DNA from: a virus
DNA: 41,589 nt
IMG/VR virus record: IMGVR_UViG_3300025117_000133
Coordinates: 1-41,589 of that record
Reading direction: 5' to 3' (one strand)
The notes under the pieces were generated by a model that worked only from the letters and a program-made list of their open reading frames with translations, searched no databases and was not told the DNA's origin. Positions 25,413 to 32,370 of the stretch are shown in pieces. Within the stretch, counting starts at the first letter, position 1; each line of letters opens with the position of its first letter. The position numbers and the translations under genes are program-made.

Positions 25413-25703
25413 ATGGCAGACGAGAGCGGTAAAAAACAGAGCGTATTCAACGGGTGGGTCAGGCAGGTACTCACCGCGGTCATTACGGCTAGCTTGTTGG
25501 CTATTCCCGCCTTGTTCTTTATGTATGCCGATGTGGACAGCCTCAAGACTCAGGCAAAGGAACTTATGGCCGAGCAAAAGGTACACACCGTTGCCATAGC
25601 CAAGTCCGACGAGAAGTTTGACGCAATCAGGGAATTGCTCAGAGAGATAAGGGACGAACAGAAGGAAATCCGCAAGGAGTTAAGCAAGAAAAAGGACAAA
25701 TAA
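25413..25703 (+). CDS. membrane-anchored coiled-coil protein, 96 aa (spanin-like)
   Basis: ATG 25413 follows GTAGGAGAGAGC. A single membrane span (about residues 18-38) is followed by a long charged helix ending in a Lys-rich tail (IRDEQKEIRKELSKKKDK). This is the shape of an inner-membrane spanin or of a holin-associated protein. It sits next to a holin-like gene. No separate outer-membrane partner is seen unless the antisense lipoprotein acts as one, which would be unusual. Confidence 0.65.
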   Translation: MADESGKKQSVFNGWVRQVLTAVITASLLAIPALFFMYADVDSLKTQAKELMAEQKVHTVAIAKSDEKFDAIRELLREIRDEQKEIRKELSKKKDK

Positions 25704-25716
25704 CAAGGAGGGCATC

Positions 25717-25947
25717 ATGTCTAGCTTTCTCAAGCTCAATCTTCAAGACCTACTCAAGGGGTTCATCGTCGCGGCACTCGCGGCCATTGGCACGGCACTC
25801 ATTCCGTTGTTGGACGCTGGAACACTTCCGACACTGGCACAGCTCGGCGCAGCCGGAGCCACAGGACTAGCGGCTGGACTCGCGTACCTTGCCAAGAACC
25901 TGTTTACCAATTCTGACGGCGAGGTTGCCAAGACTGAACCGAAGTGA
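25717..25947 (+). CDS. holin-like protein, 76 aa
   Basis: ATG 25717 follows AACAAGGAGGGC. Two hydrophobic helices (about residues 13-33 and 38-60) with a short turn and a charged C-terminus fit a class II holin, which would form membrane lesions that release the endolysin. The next gene overlaps by GTGA. The endolysin candidate is 3.2 kb away at 29160. Confidence 0.65.
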   Translation: MSSFLKLNLQDLLKGFIVAALAAIGTALIPLLDAGTLPTLAQLGAAGATGLAAGLAYLAKNLFTNSDGEVAKTEPK

Positions 25948-26336
25948 CCCGCATCATTCGCAACGTCTGTCTGTTCCTTCTCTCTGCGGTCCTCTTTGGA
26001 CTGCTAGAAGGAGGGGGACACGTTACCTTTGGCCCGCCAACGCTGTTTGGCCTCCTAGTTGCCAACTGGCATCTGCCAATGGCGGGCTTGATGCTGATAC
26101 TCGCGTACGGTTTAGACAGATTCCAGGACATTCCATTGTGGGTAATCCTTGAAGATATCGCGTACTGGATCTTCTCAGGGAACGCGCTCGCAACGTCAAG
26201 CTGGATTTCCATGTCGCTAGGTGGATTTCATTTGTTCGGTGAGTACCTACCGTGGACGTACGTTCTCTTGCTCGCGCTCTGGGGTGTGTTCGTTTTCGTC
26301 AAGCGCAGATTTTTCCTTCACAGTCTATCACAATAA
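25944..26336 (+). CDS. polytopic membrane protein, 130 aa
   Basis: GTG 25944 overlaps the holin-like stop. Three to four hydrophobic segments (about 7-22, 31-54, 65-75, 103-119) predict an inner-membrane protein with a basic C-terminal tail. It may be a lysis accessory or antiholin by position. No family recognised. Confidence 0.65.
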   Translation: MTRIIRNVCLFLLSAVLFGLLEGGGHVTFGPPTLFGLLVANWHLPMAGLMLILAYGLDRFQDIPLWVILEDIAYWIFSGNALATSSWISMSLGGFHLFGEYLPWTYVLLLALWGVFVFVKRRFFLHSLSQ

Positions 26337-26346
26337 CCGGAGGCGT

Positions 26347-27213
26347 ATGAACACCGGAGGTATCTTTGAGATACACCGTTATCCCATTAGATACAAGAAG
26401 CAAGGTGAACCCCTTTATCTTATTCCCTTCGGCGACATTCACCGTTCGAGTCCCCTGTGCCACGTTGAGAAGTGGAAGGAGTTCCTTGAATGGGCGAAAC
26501 ACAAGCCCCGTTGTTACTTCCTCGGAATGGGCGACTATGACGACCTCATAAGTGGTTCTGAGCGCAAGATCCTCAACAACGACAACCTCCACGATTCAAC
26601 GGGAGAAACCCTGGAACAGTTCTACCGCAGTCAGACGGAGAGGCTTGCGAAAGAGCTAGGGTTTATGCGCGGGCATCTCGTCGGACTGATTGAAGGGAAT
26701 CACTTTGTCAAGTTCGAGGACGGGACAACCTCAACCCAGTATTTGTGCCGATTGTTGGGCTGTAAATATCTTGGTTGCACCGCATTCATTCGCCTAGTCC
26801 TTTCTCCCGATACCAAGCGGAACGATGGTCGTTCTATTGACATTTGGGCGTATCACGGCAAGGGGGCGGCGAGACTCGTAGGGGGAAGCCTGAACACGGT
26901 CCAGCAGATGTGCGAACAAGCCGAGTCAGACGTGTATTTGATGGGGCACGATCATAAAAAGTCCATAGCGACCATTACACGCCTGAAACTGAACGGCGGC
27001 GGTTATAAGACTATTAGACTGTCTCATAGAAAGTGCTTACTAGCCCGTACCGGCTCGTTCCTCAAGGGCTATGTTCCCGGCAAGCGATCGTACGTGGTGG
27101 ATAGGAACCTCAACCCAACGGACCTGGGTGTAGTCAAGATTGAGATAACCCCGAAGAGACACTCGGAGAACGGGGACGATTTCACCGAGATAGACCTGCA
27201 CGGAAGTGTGTGA
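26347..27213 (+). CDS. calcineurin-like metallophosphoesterase, 288 aa
   Basis: ATG 26347 follows CCGGAGGCG. The family motifs appear in order: FGDIH (about residues 27-31), GMGDYDD (60-66), EGNH (116-119), AYHGKG (168-173) and GHDH (199-202), which together bind two metal ions. Such enzymes cut phosphodiesters or phosphomonoesters of nucleotides, nucleic acids or proteins. It closes the late operon after the lysis-like genes. Viral members are common, but their substrates are mostly unknown; countering nucleotide-signal defence is one idea. Confidence 0.85.
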   Translation: MNTGGIFEIHRYPIRYKKQGEPLYLIPFGDIHRSSPLCHVEKWKEFLEWAKHKPRCYFLGMGDYDDLISGSERKILNNDNLHDSTGETLEQFYRSQTERLAKELGFMRGHLVGLIEGNHFVKFEDGTTSTQYLCRLLGCKYLGCTAFIRLVLSPDTKRNDGRSIDIWAYHGKGAARLVGGSLNTVQQMCEQAESDVYLMGHDHKKSIATITRLKLNGGGYKTIRLSHRKCLLARTGSFLKGYVPGKRSYVVDRNLNPTDLGVVKIEITPKRHSENGDDFTEIDLHGSV

Positions 27214-27296
27214 CCGGAGCGAAAAAGCAACGTATGGCTACTTTAGTATATGATGCAGATTTAACCTGTGAGTGCAAATTTACATAGGAGAGATTT

Positions 27297-27500
27297 TTGC
27301 TCAGCGCGCTTAGTGAAAATACTCATAATAGGATGCCATGCCCCGACAATGAATTTAGCGAACATTGCACGGGTGATATGCCAACGATGGACAGCGCGTA
27401 TCATTATTGGATGCAACCCCAGTACGACACCCAACGGAAGGAATGGTTGCGGCGTCTCGCGGCCAGTCAACCGTCAGATGGGCGACCTGCGGCGGGATAA
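27297..27500 (+). CDS. hypothetical protein, 67 aa, TTG start
   Basis: TTG 27297 has TAGGAGAG about six bases upstream, so it is preferred. The product is rich in Met, His and Trp with two Cys residues. The 83 bases before it hold no clear gene; a 17-codon ORF from 27234 is too weak to call. Function unknown. Confidence 0.6.
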   Translation: MLSALSENTHNRMPCPDNEFSEHCTGDMPTMDSAYHYWMQPQYDTQRKEWLRRLAASQPSDGRPAAG

Positions 27501-27504
27501 CTGC

Positions 27505-27720
27505 ATGAGTGTTCATGAGCGCTCATTGCCGCCGATGGTACGCTCTTTGACGCCGCAATCTTTTTTGACTCTACCGGAAATCCCGGACAGTTGCAAAAAA
27601 TGCAACGGCCAGTGTCGGCCTCGGCGTCAGTTAATAGCTGAAATGACGGCACAAGCCGGTAGTCCGGAGATCCCGGACAACTTGAAATCACAGATTGAGA
27701 CTTCAAACGTCCGATTGTGA
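27505..27720 (+). CDS. small Cys-containing protein, 71 aa
   Basis: ATG 27505 follows GGCGGGATAACTGC. The product contains CKKCNGQC, a possible zinc knuckle, flanked by two PEIPD repeats encoded by similar DNA (ATCCCGGACA). Longer in-frame extension upstream lacks coding character. Unknown role. Confidence 0.55.
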   Translation: MSVHERSLPPMVRSLTPQSFLTLPEIPDSCKKCNGQCRPRRQLIAEMTAQAGSPEIPDNLKSQIETSNVRL

Positions 27721-27739
27721 GATTGAGAGAAGCAAATTC

Positions 27740-27775
27740 GGACATTATCCGGACAAGAATCTGGACAAAGTGTCC
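27740..27775 (+). repeat. GGACA repeat cluster with a palindrome
   Basis: GGACA occurs at 27740, 27751 and 27763, 11-12 bases apart (one helical turn), and the last one forms TGGACAAAGTGTCCA with TGTCC at 27771-27775. Two more copies lie at 27585 and 27675 inside the preceding gene. The pattern resembles binding sites for a DNA-binding protein just before the next gene. Confidence 0.5.
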
Positions 27776-27837
27776 AAATTCACGCATAACGGTACGTGAT
27801 TCAGACGTATTCAGCCAGTTGTAGGGAGTGGATCAAA

Positions 27838-28068
27838 ATGACTGTAGGTAAGAAGAACTCGCAGAAGAAACGAGCCAAGTGCTCCGAGTGTTCCAAGTTC
27901 GCGATCGGAGCGTGGACGATTGACCCGGACATTCCGGGCGTGAAGTTCTGCAAAAAAGACTGTGAGAAGGCTTACATCAAGCTCTTGGTGGCCTTAATCG
28001 AGCGGGACTTTCACCCAGTAATACCGCCGGGACTATCCAAGAAACCACCCAAGAAACGACGGACCTAA
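27838..28068 (+). CDS. small zinc-binding protein, 76 aa
   Basis: ATG 27838 is preceded by TAGGGAGTGG; the frame is open from 27796 but without a site. Four Cys in C-x2-C and C-x3-C (CSECSKF and FCKKDC) predict a zinc site, flanked by a very basic start and end. It could bind nucleic acid. Function unknown. Confidence 0.65.
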   Translation: MTVGKKNSQKKRAKCSECSKFAIGAWTIDPDIPGVKFCKKDCEKAYIKLLVALIERDFHPVIPPGLSKKPPKKRRT

Positions 28069-28082
28069 AACAATGGGGTAAG

Positions 28083-28229
28083 ATGAATACGCGAACAGGA
28101 TTGGCGTTAGCTGGTATGCTTGGCAGGGATGCGCTTCTGGCCGAGAAAGAACGCATTTGGCGTGAAAAGATGGCACGCAAGCGGAAAATCAAATCTTCTG
28201 CACCCAACCCAAAGCCGTCGAAGAAATAG
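28083..28229 (+). CDS. small basic protein, 48 aa
   Basis: ATG 28083 follows ATGGGGTAAG. The product is Arg/Lys-rich with a helix (DALLAEKERIWREKMARKRK) and a Pro/Ser/Lys tail. Too short for family assignment; nucleic-acid or protein binding is possible. Confidence 0.5.
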   Translation: MNTRTGLALAGMLGRDALLAEKERIWREKMARKRKIKSSAPNPKPSKK

Positions 28230-28370
28230 GTTCACCGAGCCATTAATAGGCTCATTAAACAAGGGTGTGACCTTATTCGGGGGACACAAAAACAAGGATG
28301 TATCCTTATGAAAAGGACAGTAACCCGACTTCTGCACAATAACACAGGCAATGTTACCAAGGAGGACGAA

Positions 28371-28952
28371 ATGGCACAGTTAAGCTCGCATCAATTCAAG
28401 CAAGTGTACGAATGGCTCGGCATTAATCTGAATAAGCTCGGTTGCGTGATGCTTGACCTTGAGCCATTGCCGAACATGTACACCATCGAGGCGGACGGTG
28501 CGGGTGTCGCGCTGTATTACGCCAAGAACAAAGAACGGTTTTGGATCGACGGATGGGTTGTCGGGAAGGTCGCACACATCACGCTGCTCTACGGTCTTTT
28601 GGAAGAGGGGAAGAACTACGCCTCGCACATAGGGAAGGTGCTGGAAGGGTGGGAACTCAACGAAGTAGAAATCGCGGACATCGGGTACTTCGATAGCCCC
28701 TATCCCGACGAACCATATTGGTGCATCGTGGCGCACATCAAAGTCAACAACGACCTTCTTGCGGGACATCATCGGCTTGAGTTCCTACCGCACGTCAACA
28801 CCTTCTCGTCATACAAGCCGCACATGACGATCTGCTATCTCGACAAAGCGCAAGGTGAGGCATACCGAGATAGAATGATTGCCGAGTTCAAGAACCTGTG
28901 GATTGGGAAATCGCTCAAGGTAAGGGGAACCAATCTCGGCGGCAATAAATAA
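28371..28952 (+). CDS. 2H phosphoesterase, anti-CBASS Acb1-like, 193 aa
   Basis: ATG 28371 follows the strong site CCAAGGAGGACG, so the longer frame from 28308 is rejected. Two H-x-T motifs, AHITLLYGLL (His about 69) and YKPHMTICYL (His about 151), are the catalytic pair of the 2H phosphoesterase superfamily. The context between them (IVAHIKVNNDLL, LEFLPHVNTF) resembles phage proteins annotated as Acb1, which cut cyclic oligonucleotide signals and so block CBASS defence. Acb1 identity is a judgement from pattern memory; a 2',3'-cyclic RNA phosphodiesterase or ligase is the alternative. Confidence 0.72.
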   Translation: MAQLSSHQFKQVYEWLGINLNKLGCVMLDLEPLPNMYTIEADGAGVALYYAKNKERFWIDGWVVGKVAHITLLYGLLEEGKNYASHIGKVLEGWELNEVEIADIGYFDSPYPDEPYWCIVAHIKVNNDLLAGHHRLEFLPHVNTFSSYKPHMTICYLDKAQGEAYRDRMIAEFKNLWIGKSLKVRGTNLGGNK

Positions 28953-28990
28953 TATCATCGGCACATTAGCGATAAAGTGCCAAAGGGAGT

Positions 28991-29290
28991 ATGGCTAACC
29001 TACGATCATTGAGGGTAACCTTTTTCGGCTATTCCGAGCCAGAGCGCAAGGCTATACTAGACTTTCATTTCAAGGCTGAATCTTGCGGGTACCCTACATT
29101 CAAGACGGGGTTATGGCTGAAACAGAAGATGGGGAAGTCATTGGGGGAGGAAACAGAAGATGAGACTAAGCGAACACTTCGACCTAAGCGAGTTCACCAT
29201 GTCAGAGGAAGCGGTGAGGAAGGGGATAGACAACACCCCGTCGGACGAGACAAGGGGCAAGCTGGTGATGCTCTGCCTGAAAGTCCTTGA
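28991..29290 (+). CDS. hypothetical protein, up to 99 aa, overlapping the endolysin gene
   Basis: ATG 28991 follows AAAGGGAGT. The first 55 residues look coding (RVTFFGYSEPERKAILDF, GLWLKQKMGKS), but the last 43 lie in the endolysin gene and are of shadow-like composition. With one extra base before 29160, the frame would stop at the ATGA of the endolysin start, as usual here. The real end may be near 29163 if a base is missing in the G-run at 29142-29149. Confidence 0.5.
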   Translation: MANLRSLRVTFFGYSEPERKAILDFHFKAESCGYPTFKTGLWLKQKMGKSLGEETEDETKRTLRPKRVHHVRGSGEEGDRQHPVGRDKGQAGDALPESP

Positions 29291-29594
29291 GCCAATCCGC
29301 GAGCTGGTGGAAGTCTCGTTAATCATCACAAGCGGCTACCGTAGCCCCGAAGTCAATAAGATGATAGGCGGGAGCGAGTCTAGTCAGCATTGCAAGGGAG
29401 AGGCGGCGGACTTCCATTGTACGCGTCTCACGGTACAAGACCTGTTCGACCTCGTACGCGCGAGCAACATTCCCTACGATCAACTCATTCAGGAATTTAA
29501 CCGTTGGGTTCACATATCGTATCGTCCAAATCCGAGACGGCAAGCGATGTACGCCGACAAGAAGGAAGGGAAAACAGTATATGAGCCAGCCTAG
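29160..29594 (+). CDS. M15-family peptidase, probable endolysin, 144 aa
   Basis: ATG 29160 follows GGGGGAGGAAACAG. The zinc-site pattern S-x-H-x2-G-x-A-x-D appears as SSQHCKGEAADF (about residues 73-84), with a further His in RWVHISY (about 117) and SGYRSPEVN before it. These are hallmarks of D-Ala-D-Ala carboxypeptidase-like L-alanyl-D-glutamate peptidases that cleave peptidoglycan cross-bridges. The small single-domain form without signal peptide suits a holin-dependent endolysin. It is separated from the holin-like genes by several accessory genes. Confidence 0.88.
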   Translation: MRLSEHFDLSEFTMSEEAVRKGIDNTPSDETRGKLVMLCLKVLEPIRELVEVSLIITSGYRSPEVNKMIGGSESSQHCKGEAADFHCTRLTVQDLFDLVRASNIPYDQLIQEFNRWVHISYRPNPRRQAMYADKKEGKTVYEPA

Positions 29595-29946
29595 AGACGA
29601 ACCGGACGCCAAGACACTCGGCTTTGACATTACCGACCTTGACGCCAAACTAGACAAGGAACAACCACCGACCGTTGAGGCAATCACGGTGCATCCCGAA
29701 CCCGATCCGATTAAGGGGGTTGACTCCAGACTCAACGGTGAGACGATGAACTCAAGTACCAAGCTCATCGAGGACTTGTGGCTCTGGTTCCGCAACAGGC
29801 TGAAGAAAGTCAGTTTAGAGGGGGGTAATCTGATACCATCCATCTCTAGTTTGTTCAACGTAGGGGTGTTCCTGACGCAATTTTGGATCCCAATTCTGGC
29901 CATTGTCCTGATTGTGGCGGGACTGCTCATATTCAAGGTAATCTAA
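29581..29946 (+). CDS. tail-anchored membrane protein, 121 aa
   Basis: ATG 29581 overlaps the endolysin end by 14 bases. The first 60 residues are acidic and disordered; a helix follows and the C-terminal 25 residues form a membrane span (FWIPILAIVLIVAGLLIF). It could be a lysis partner. No family recognised. Confidence 0.65.
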   Translation: MSQPRDEPDAKTLGFDITDLDAKLDKEQPPTVEAITVHPEPDPIKGVDSRLNGETMNSSTKLIEDLWLWFRNRLKKVSLEGGNLIPSISSLFNVGVFLTQFWIPILAIVLIVAGLLIFKVI

Positions 29947-29955
29947 GGAGTCCCA

Positions 29956-30030
29956 ATGTTCGACATTACCAAACTCATCTATCTCATTGTAATCCTGACA
30001 GACTCGCCGCCTGAGATGATTATAGAGTGA
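29956..30030 (+). CDS. 24-aa hydrophobic peptide
   Basis: ATG 29956 has TAAGGAGTCCC upstream. The peptide has a hydrophobic centre (LIYLIVIL) and acidic end. It ends the rightward unit, abutting the stop of the minus gene at 30031. Plausible membrane peptide, otherwise unknown. Confidence 0.45.
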   Translation: MFDITKLIYLIVILTDSPPEMIIE

Positions 30031-30315
30031 CTACGCTCGTTTCTGGAGTGGGAGTATCACGGCGCAATGTCTCTCTTTCATTGAGGCGACCAAGTAAGAC
30101 AAGACTCTCCACGGATAGGACCGCAGAACAACAACATCGAACCGGCTCACTTGATACTGCAAGGCAAGCACTCTATTATTAAGACGTTCATTTCTGAACG
30201 CGAGATACAACCGGGCTATCAATTCAAGCCCGATTTGAGGCTCAAGCCTTTTCAGCACTCTGTCGGCTGGTTCGTCTGCCCGGAAGGTATCTGAGGGCTT
30301 CTCTATCTGCTTCAT
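30031..30315 (-). CDS. hypothetical protein, 94 aa
   Basis: Start 30315 on the minus strand has GGAG seven bases upstream; a start at 30330 is possible. The product is Arg/Leu-rich and helical. It overlaps the upstream minus gene by 74 bases, both frames having plausible composition. It lies in the putative regulatory block opposite the early genes. Family not recognised. Confidence 0.55.
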   Translation of the reverse strand: MKQIEKPSDTFRADEPADRVLKRLEPQIGLELIARLYLAFRNERLNNRVLALQYQVSRFDVVVLRSYPWRVLSYLVASMKERHCAVILPLQKRA

Positions 30316-30616
30316 CGGCTTTCTCCGCAAGTTTAAGTATCTGTTCTTTCGCCCAATCGACCCCGGCTTGATCTGACTGAATCATTCTATCTAGGCATAG
30401 CTTAGCTGGTTCAACGGGGGTTGCCCTGAAATGGATTAACTTCTCAATGAGTTGAGAGATACGCCTACGGGACAGCTTCTTTCCCGTGCGTGGACTCTTT
30501 GGAATCTTTCTAGCTATGACGCCGTGCTTCTCACCGTTGTCCGCACACTCAAGCAAAGTCAGCCAAGCATCATAACCATAATCACGAATGAACCGTTGCA
30601 TTGTGTGGTAAGCCAT
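30242..30616 (-). CDS. probable helix-turn-helix regulator, 124 aa
   Basis: ATG 30616 on the minus strand follows GGAAAGGTCGTG. The segment KHGVIARKIPKSPRTGKKLS followed by RRRISQLIEKLI looks like a DNA-binding helix-turn-helix with a basic loop, and the C-terminal half is helical and acidic. It is transcribed away from the early genes at 31102 and onward, the usual place of a phage regulator. No serine-type autoprotease motif (as in CI or LexA) is seen. Confidence 0.6.
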   Translation of the reverse strand: MAYHTMQRFIRDYGYDAWLTLLECADNGEKHGVIARKIPKSPRTGKKLSRRRISQLIEKLIHFRATPVEPAKLCLDRMIQSDQAGVDWAKEQILKLAEKADEADREALRYLPGRRTSRQSAEKA

Positions 30617-30938
30617 CACGACCTTTCCGGGGAGATCGCTCCGGGATTTTCGTTGTTTCAATGGTGAAATGCTGTGCGCTTGCTCACGCGTGCCGAACTT
30701 GGGAATGCATAGGATATGGCACGGCACTTGCTTACAAAGAAAATTTCTTGCAAGCCGTCAAAACGCTTGACTCTTATTGTGGGATTTCCTACGCTGGGTT
30801 AGTGATTGACCGTGATTCAACAGAGTTTACCCGTGTGCTTTAGTTTGTAAGGTGTTACGCCGGATTTGACCGATAATATGCAGGAAGTAAAGGCGCAGAC
30901 CTAAAAAACTAAAGCAAGTTCCAACGGGAAGTTTTCAG

Positions 30939-30976
30939 GCCCGATCAATCGCAAGGTTGGTCGGGCTTTTTCTTTT
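30939..30976 (+). terminator. strong Rho-independent terminator
   Basis: GCCCGATCAA (30939-30948) pairs with TTGGTCGGGC (30957-30966), ten pairs including one G-U, followed by TTTTTCTTTTT. It acts on plus-strand transcripts, yet no plus gene lies within 900 bases upstream. It may stop read-through from the late region or end a small RNA. Confidence 0.8.
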
Positions 30977-31025
30977 TCTATCCTTATGGCACTCTCAATT
31001 TCCTTTTGGCTGTTCTTTTTCTCGT

Positions 31026-31053
31026 TTGATTTTCTGACTCAAGATAGTATGAC
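31026..31053 (+). promoter_or_regulatory. weak promoter candidate for the early operon
   Basis: TTGATT (31026-31031) and TATGAC (31048-31053) are spaced by 16 bases and lie just before the first early gene. Each matches four of six consensus positions. A stronger alternative was not found. Confidence 0.3.
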
Positions 31054-31101
31054 CGTAGTCACAAAGCAAGCCCCGAAAATCTTCGACGAAAGCCAACCCC
31101 A

Positions 31102-31404
31102 ATGAAGATAACCGACACCAACGAGTTTAAGACCGAGCTGCTGAGTGAGGCAAAGGTTCTTATGCTTGTCATCCTTCGCTATCAAGCGGCTCATTTTGAT
31201 GACGAGGGCCGGAGTGTTGTTGACGGACGCAAATGGGCGGCTGGATGTACCGGGGCAAGCCCTCAGCATATCGCGGACTGTCTCGCGGGAAAGTGTTGCA
31301 TCGGTGATGAACGATGGGCGAAACTTATGGCCGAGGCAGATCCAAAAGGCCGGGAAGCGCGAGAGAAGTGGTTAAAGGAATGTGGACGAAGGGCGACGCA
31401 GTGA
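31102..31404 (+). CDS. Cro/YdaS-like small regulator candidate, 100 aa
   Basis: ATG 31102 has no ribosome site, so translation may be inefficient or start later. The centre contains GASPQHIADCLAGKCCIGDE, which resembles a helix-turn-helix with a turn-recognition helix pattern, and the rest is helical. As first gene of the early operon, opposite the minus regulator, it fits a Cro-like role. The assignment rests mainly on position. Confidence 0.55.
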   Translation: MKITDTNEFKTELLSEAKVLMLVILRYQAAHFDDEGRSVVDGRKWAAGCTGASPQHIADCLAGKCCIGDERWAKLMAEADPKGREAREKWLKECGRRATQ

Positions 31405-31499
31405 ATCATACTCGGCCTCGAAGTCGCCCGATTTCGAGAGGGGGTAGCTCACGGTCGTTGCCCCCTTTTGCCGAGGAAATCAATAGGAGGATGAAATGA
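31401..31499 (+). CDS. possible 32-aa basic peptide
   Basis: GTG 31401 overlaps the previous stop as GTGA, and its stop overlaps ATG 31496 as ATGA. The peptide is Arg/Ser/Pro-rich. The same DNA forms a terminator hairpin (31440-31469), so coding is uncertain. Confidence 0.35.
   Translation: MNHTRPRSRPISRGGSSRSLPPFAEEINRRMK
31437..31469 (+). terminator. terminator or attenuator hairpin
   Basis: GGGGGTA (31440-31446) pairs with TGCCCCC (31459-31465), followed by TTTT. It lies between the first early gene and the pentapeptide protein. If active, it would limit early transcription until antitermination or read-through; it overlaps a possible small ORF. Confidence 0.5.
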
Positions 31500-32170
31500 A
31501 ATTCGAGATCAAGTCAAGATGGAATGGCTCGGTTCTTTTCTCTCTCGAAACCGAATCATTGAAATTGTGCGTTGAGGCGGCGGTTAGGGCGCGCGCAGAC
31601 CTTCAGGGCGCATACCTTCGGAGCGCAGACCTTCAGGGCGCATACCTTCAGGGCGCATACCTTCAGGGCGCAGACCTTCAGGGCGCAGACCTTCAGGGCG
31701 CAGACCTTCAGGGCGCAGACCTTCAGGGCGCATACCTTCAGGGCGCATACCTTCGGAGCGCATACCTTCAGGGCGCAGACCTTCAGGGCGCATACCTTCA
31801 GGGCGCATACCTTCAGGGCGCAGACCTTCAGCGCGCAAAAAACGCCGAGCAAGCATTTGCTCAAACTCTCATCGTCCCTGAAGGCTCTCTGATTGTTTGG
31901 AAAAGGTGTAACAGGGGTATCATTGTCAAGATGAGAGTACCCGAGGATGCAAAACGGTCAAACGCCACTGGGCGGAAATGCCGCTTTGAATTTGTTGACG
32001 TGCTTGAATTGTTCGGCGGTCACGTGGGCATATCCCAGCACGACAAAAAAACAGAATACCGCGTCGGCCAGCGTGTGATTTGTGATAAATGGGACGATAA
32101 CCGTTGGAACGAATGCTCTGGCGGGATACACGCTTTTCTGACTCGCATTGAGGCAGAGAATTTCCAATGA
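31496..32170 (+). CDS. pentapeptide-repeat protein with DUF5758-like C-terminus, 224 aa
   Basis: ATG 31496 follows AATAGGAGGATGA. After a 33-residue start, 16 repeats of A-(D/Y)-L-(Q/R)-(G/S) (residues 34-113) should fold as a square beta helix. The C-terminal domain (LIVPEGSLIVWKRCNRG to GGIHAFLTRIEAENF) resembles the DUF5758 domain often attached to phage pentapeptide proteins. Pentapeptide proteins can mimic DNA and inhibit gyrase (MfpA, Qnr), but this one is short and strongly repetitive, so that role is only a possibility. Confidence 0.85.
   Translation: MKFEIKSRWNGSVLFSLETESLKLCVEAAVRARADLQGAYLRSADLQGAYLQGAYLQGADLQGADLQGADLQGADLQGAYLQGAYLRSAYLQGADLQGAYLQGAYLQGADLQRAKNAEQAFAQTLIVPEGSLIVWKRCNRGIIVKMRVPEDAKRSNATGRKCRFEFVDVLELFGGHVGISQHDKKTEYRVGQRVICDKWDDNRWNECSGGIHAFLTRIEAENFQ
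31595..31834 (+). repeat. 16 tandem 15-base units coding the pentapeptides
   Basis: Sixteen in-frame units of the form GCAGACCTTCAGGGC or GCATACCTTCAGGGC run without interruption. Only four sites vary (codon 2 A/D or Y, and CAGGGC versus CGGAGC). The near identity at synonymous positions suggests recent expansion. Because of the period of 15, several other frames are also open on both strands; these are by-products. Confidence 0.95.
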
Positions 32171-32370
32171 CCGCCCTCACCGAACACGAATACCGCGTAG
32201 ATGCGGCCGCCTGTGGGTGTGAGTATTTGGGTATGCAGGAACGCCCGAACAAGTCGGCGGTACCATTATTCCAGGACCACAAAACGGGAACCAGCTTCAC
32301 GATGCACGGTACAGAGACGGTACGTGAGGCATTGCTCAGGGTAAGAAAGGATTGGAAGGCACAACAATGA
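32167..32370 (+). CDS. hypothetical protein, 67 aa
   Basis: ATG 32167 overlaps the preceding stop. The product (TEHEYRVDAAACGCEYLGMQ, TSFTMHGTETVREALLRVR) is a mix of strands and a C-terminal helix with two Cys and two His. Coupled by ATGA to the next small gene. Not recognised. Confidence 0.68.
   Translation: MTALTEHEYRVDAAACGCEYLGMQERPNKSAVPLFQDHKTGTSFTMHGTETVREALLRVRKDWKAQQ

Larger units (their letters stand above)
30617..31101. other. 485-base divergent intergenic region
   Basis: This gap separates the minus regulator genes from the early operon. It holds a strong plus-strand terminator (30939-30976), a T-rich stretch to about 31040 and a weak promoter candidate (31026-31053). A 60-codon plus-strand ORF (30661-30843) is Cys-rich with no ribosome site and is not accepted. 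TTGACT at about 30768 with TACGCT 17 bases on could start a short RNA that ends at the terminator. Confidence 0.5.

Noticed and set aside
30661-30843. Plus-strand ORF of 60 codons, Cys-rich, in the divergent intergenic region
   Set aside because: No ribosome site, poor composition, and it overlaps the probable leader of the minus regulator gene.
31556-31892. Long open frames on both strands across the pentapeptide repeats
   Set aside because: A 15-base tandem repeat keeps several frames open; these give monotonous peptides and lack starts with ribosome sites.
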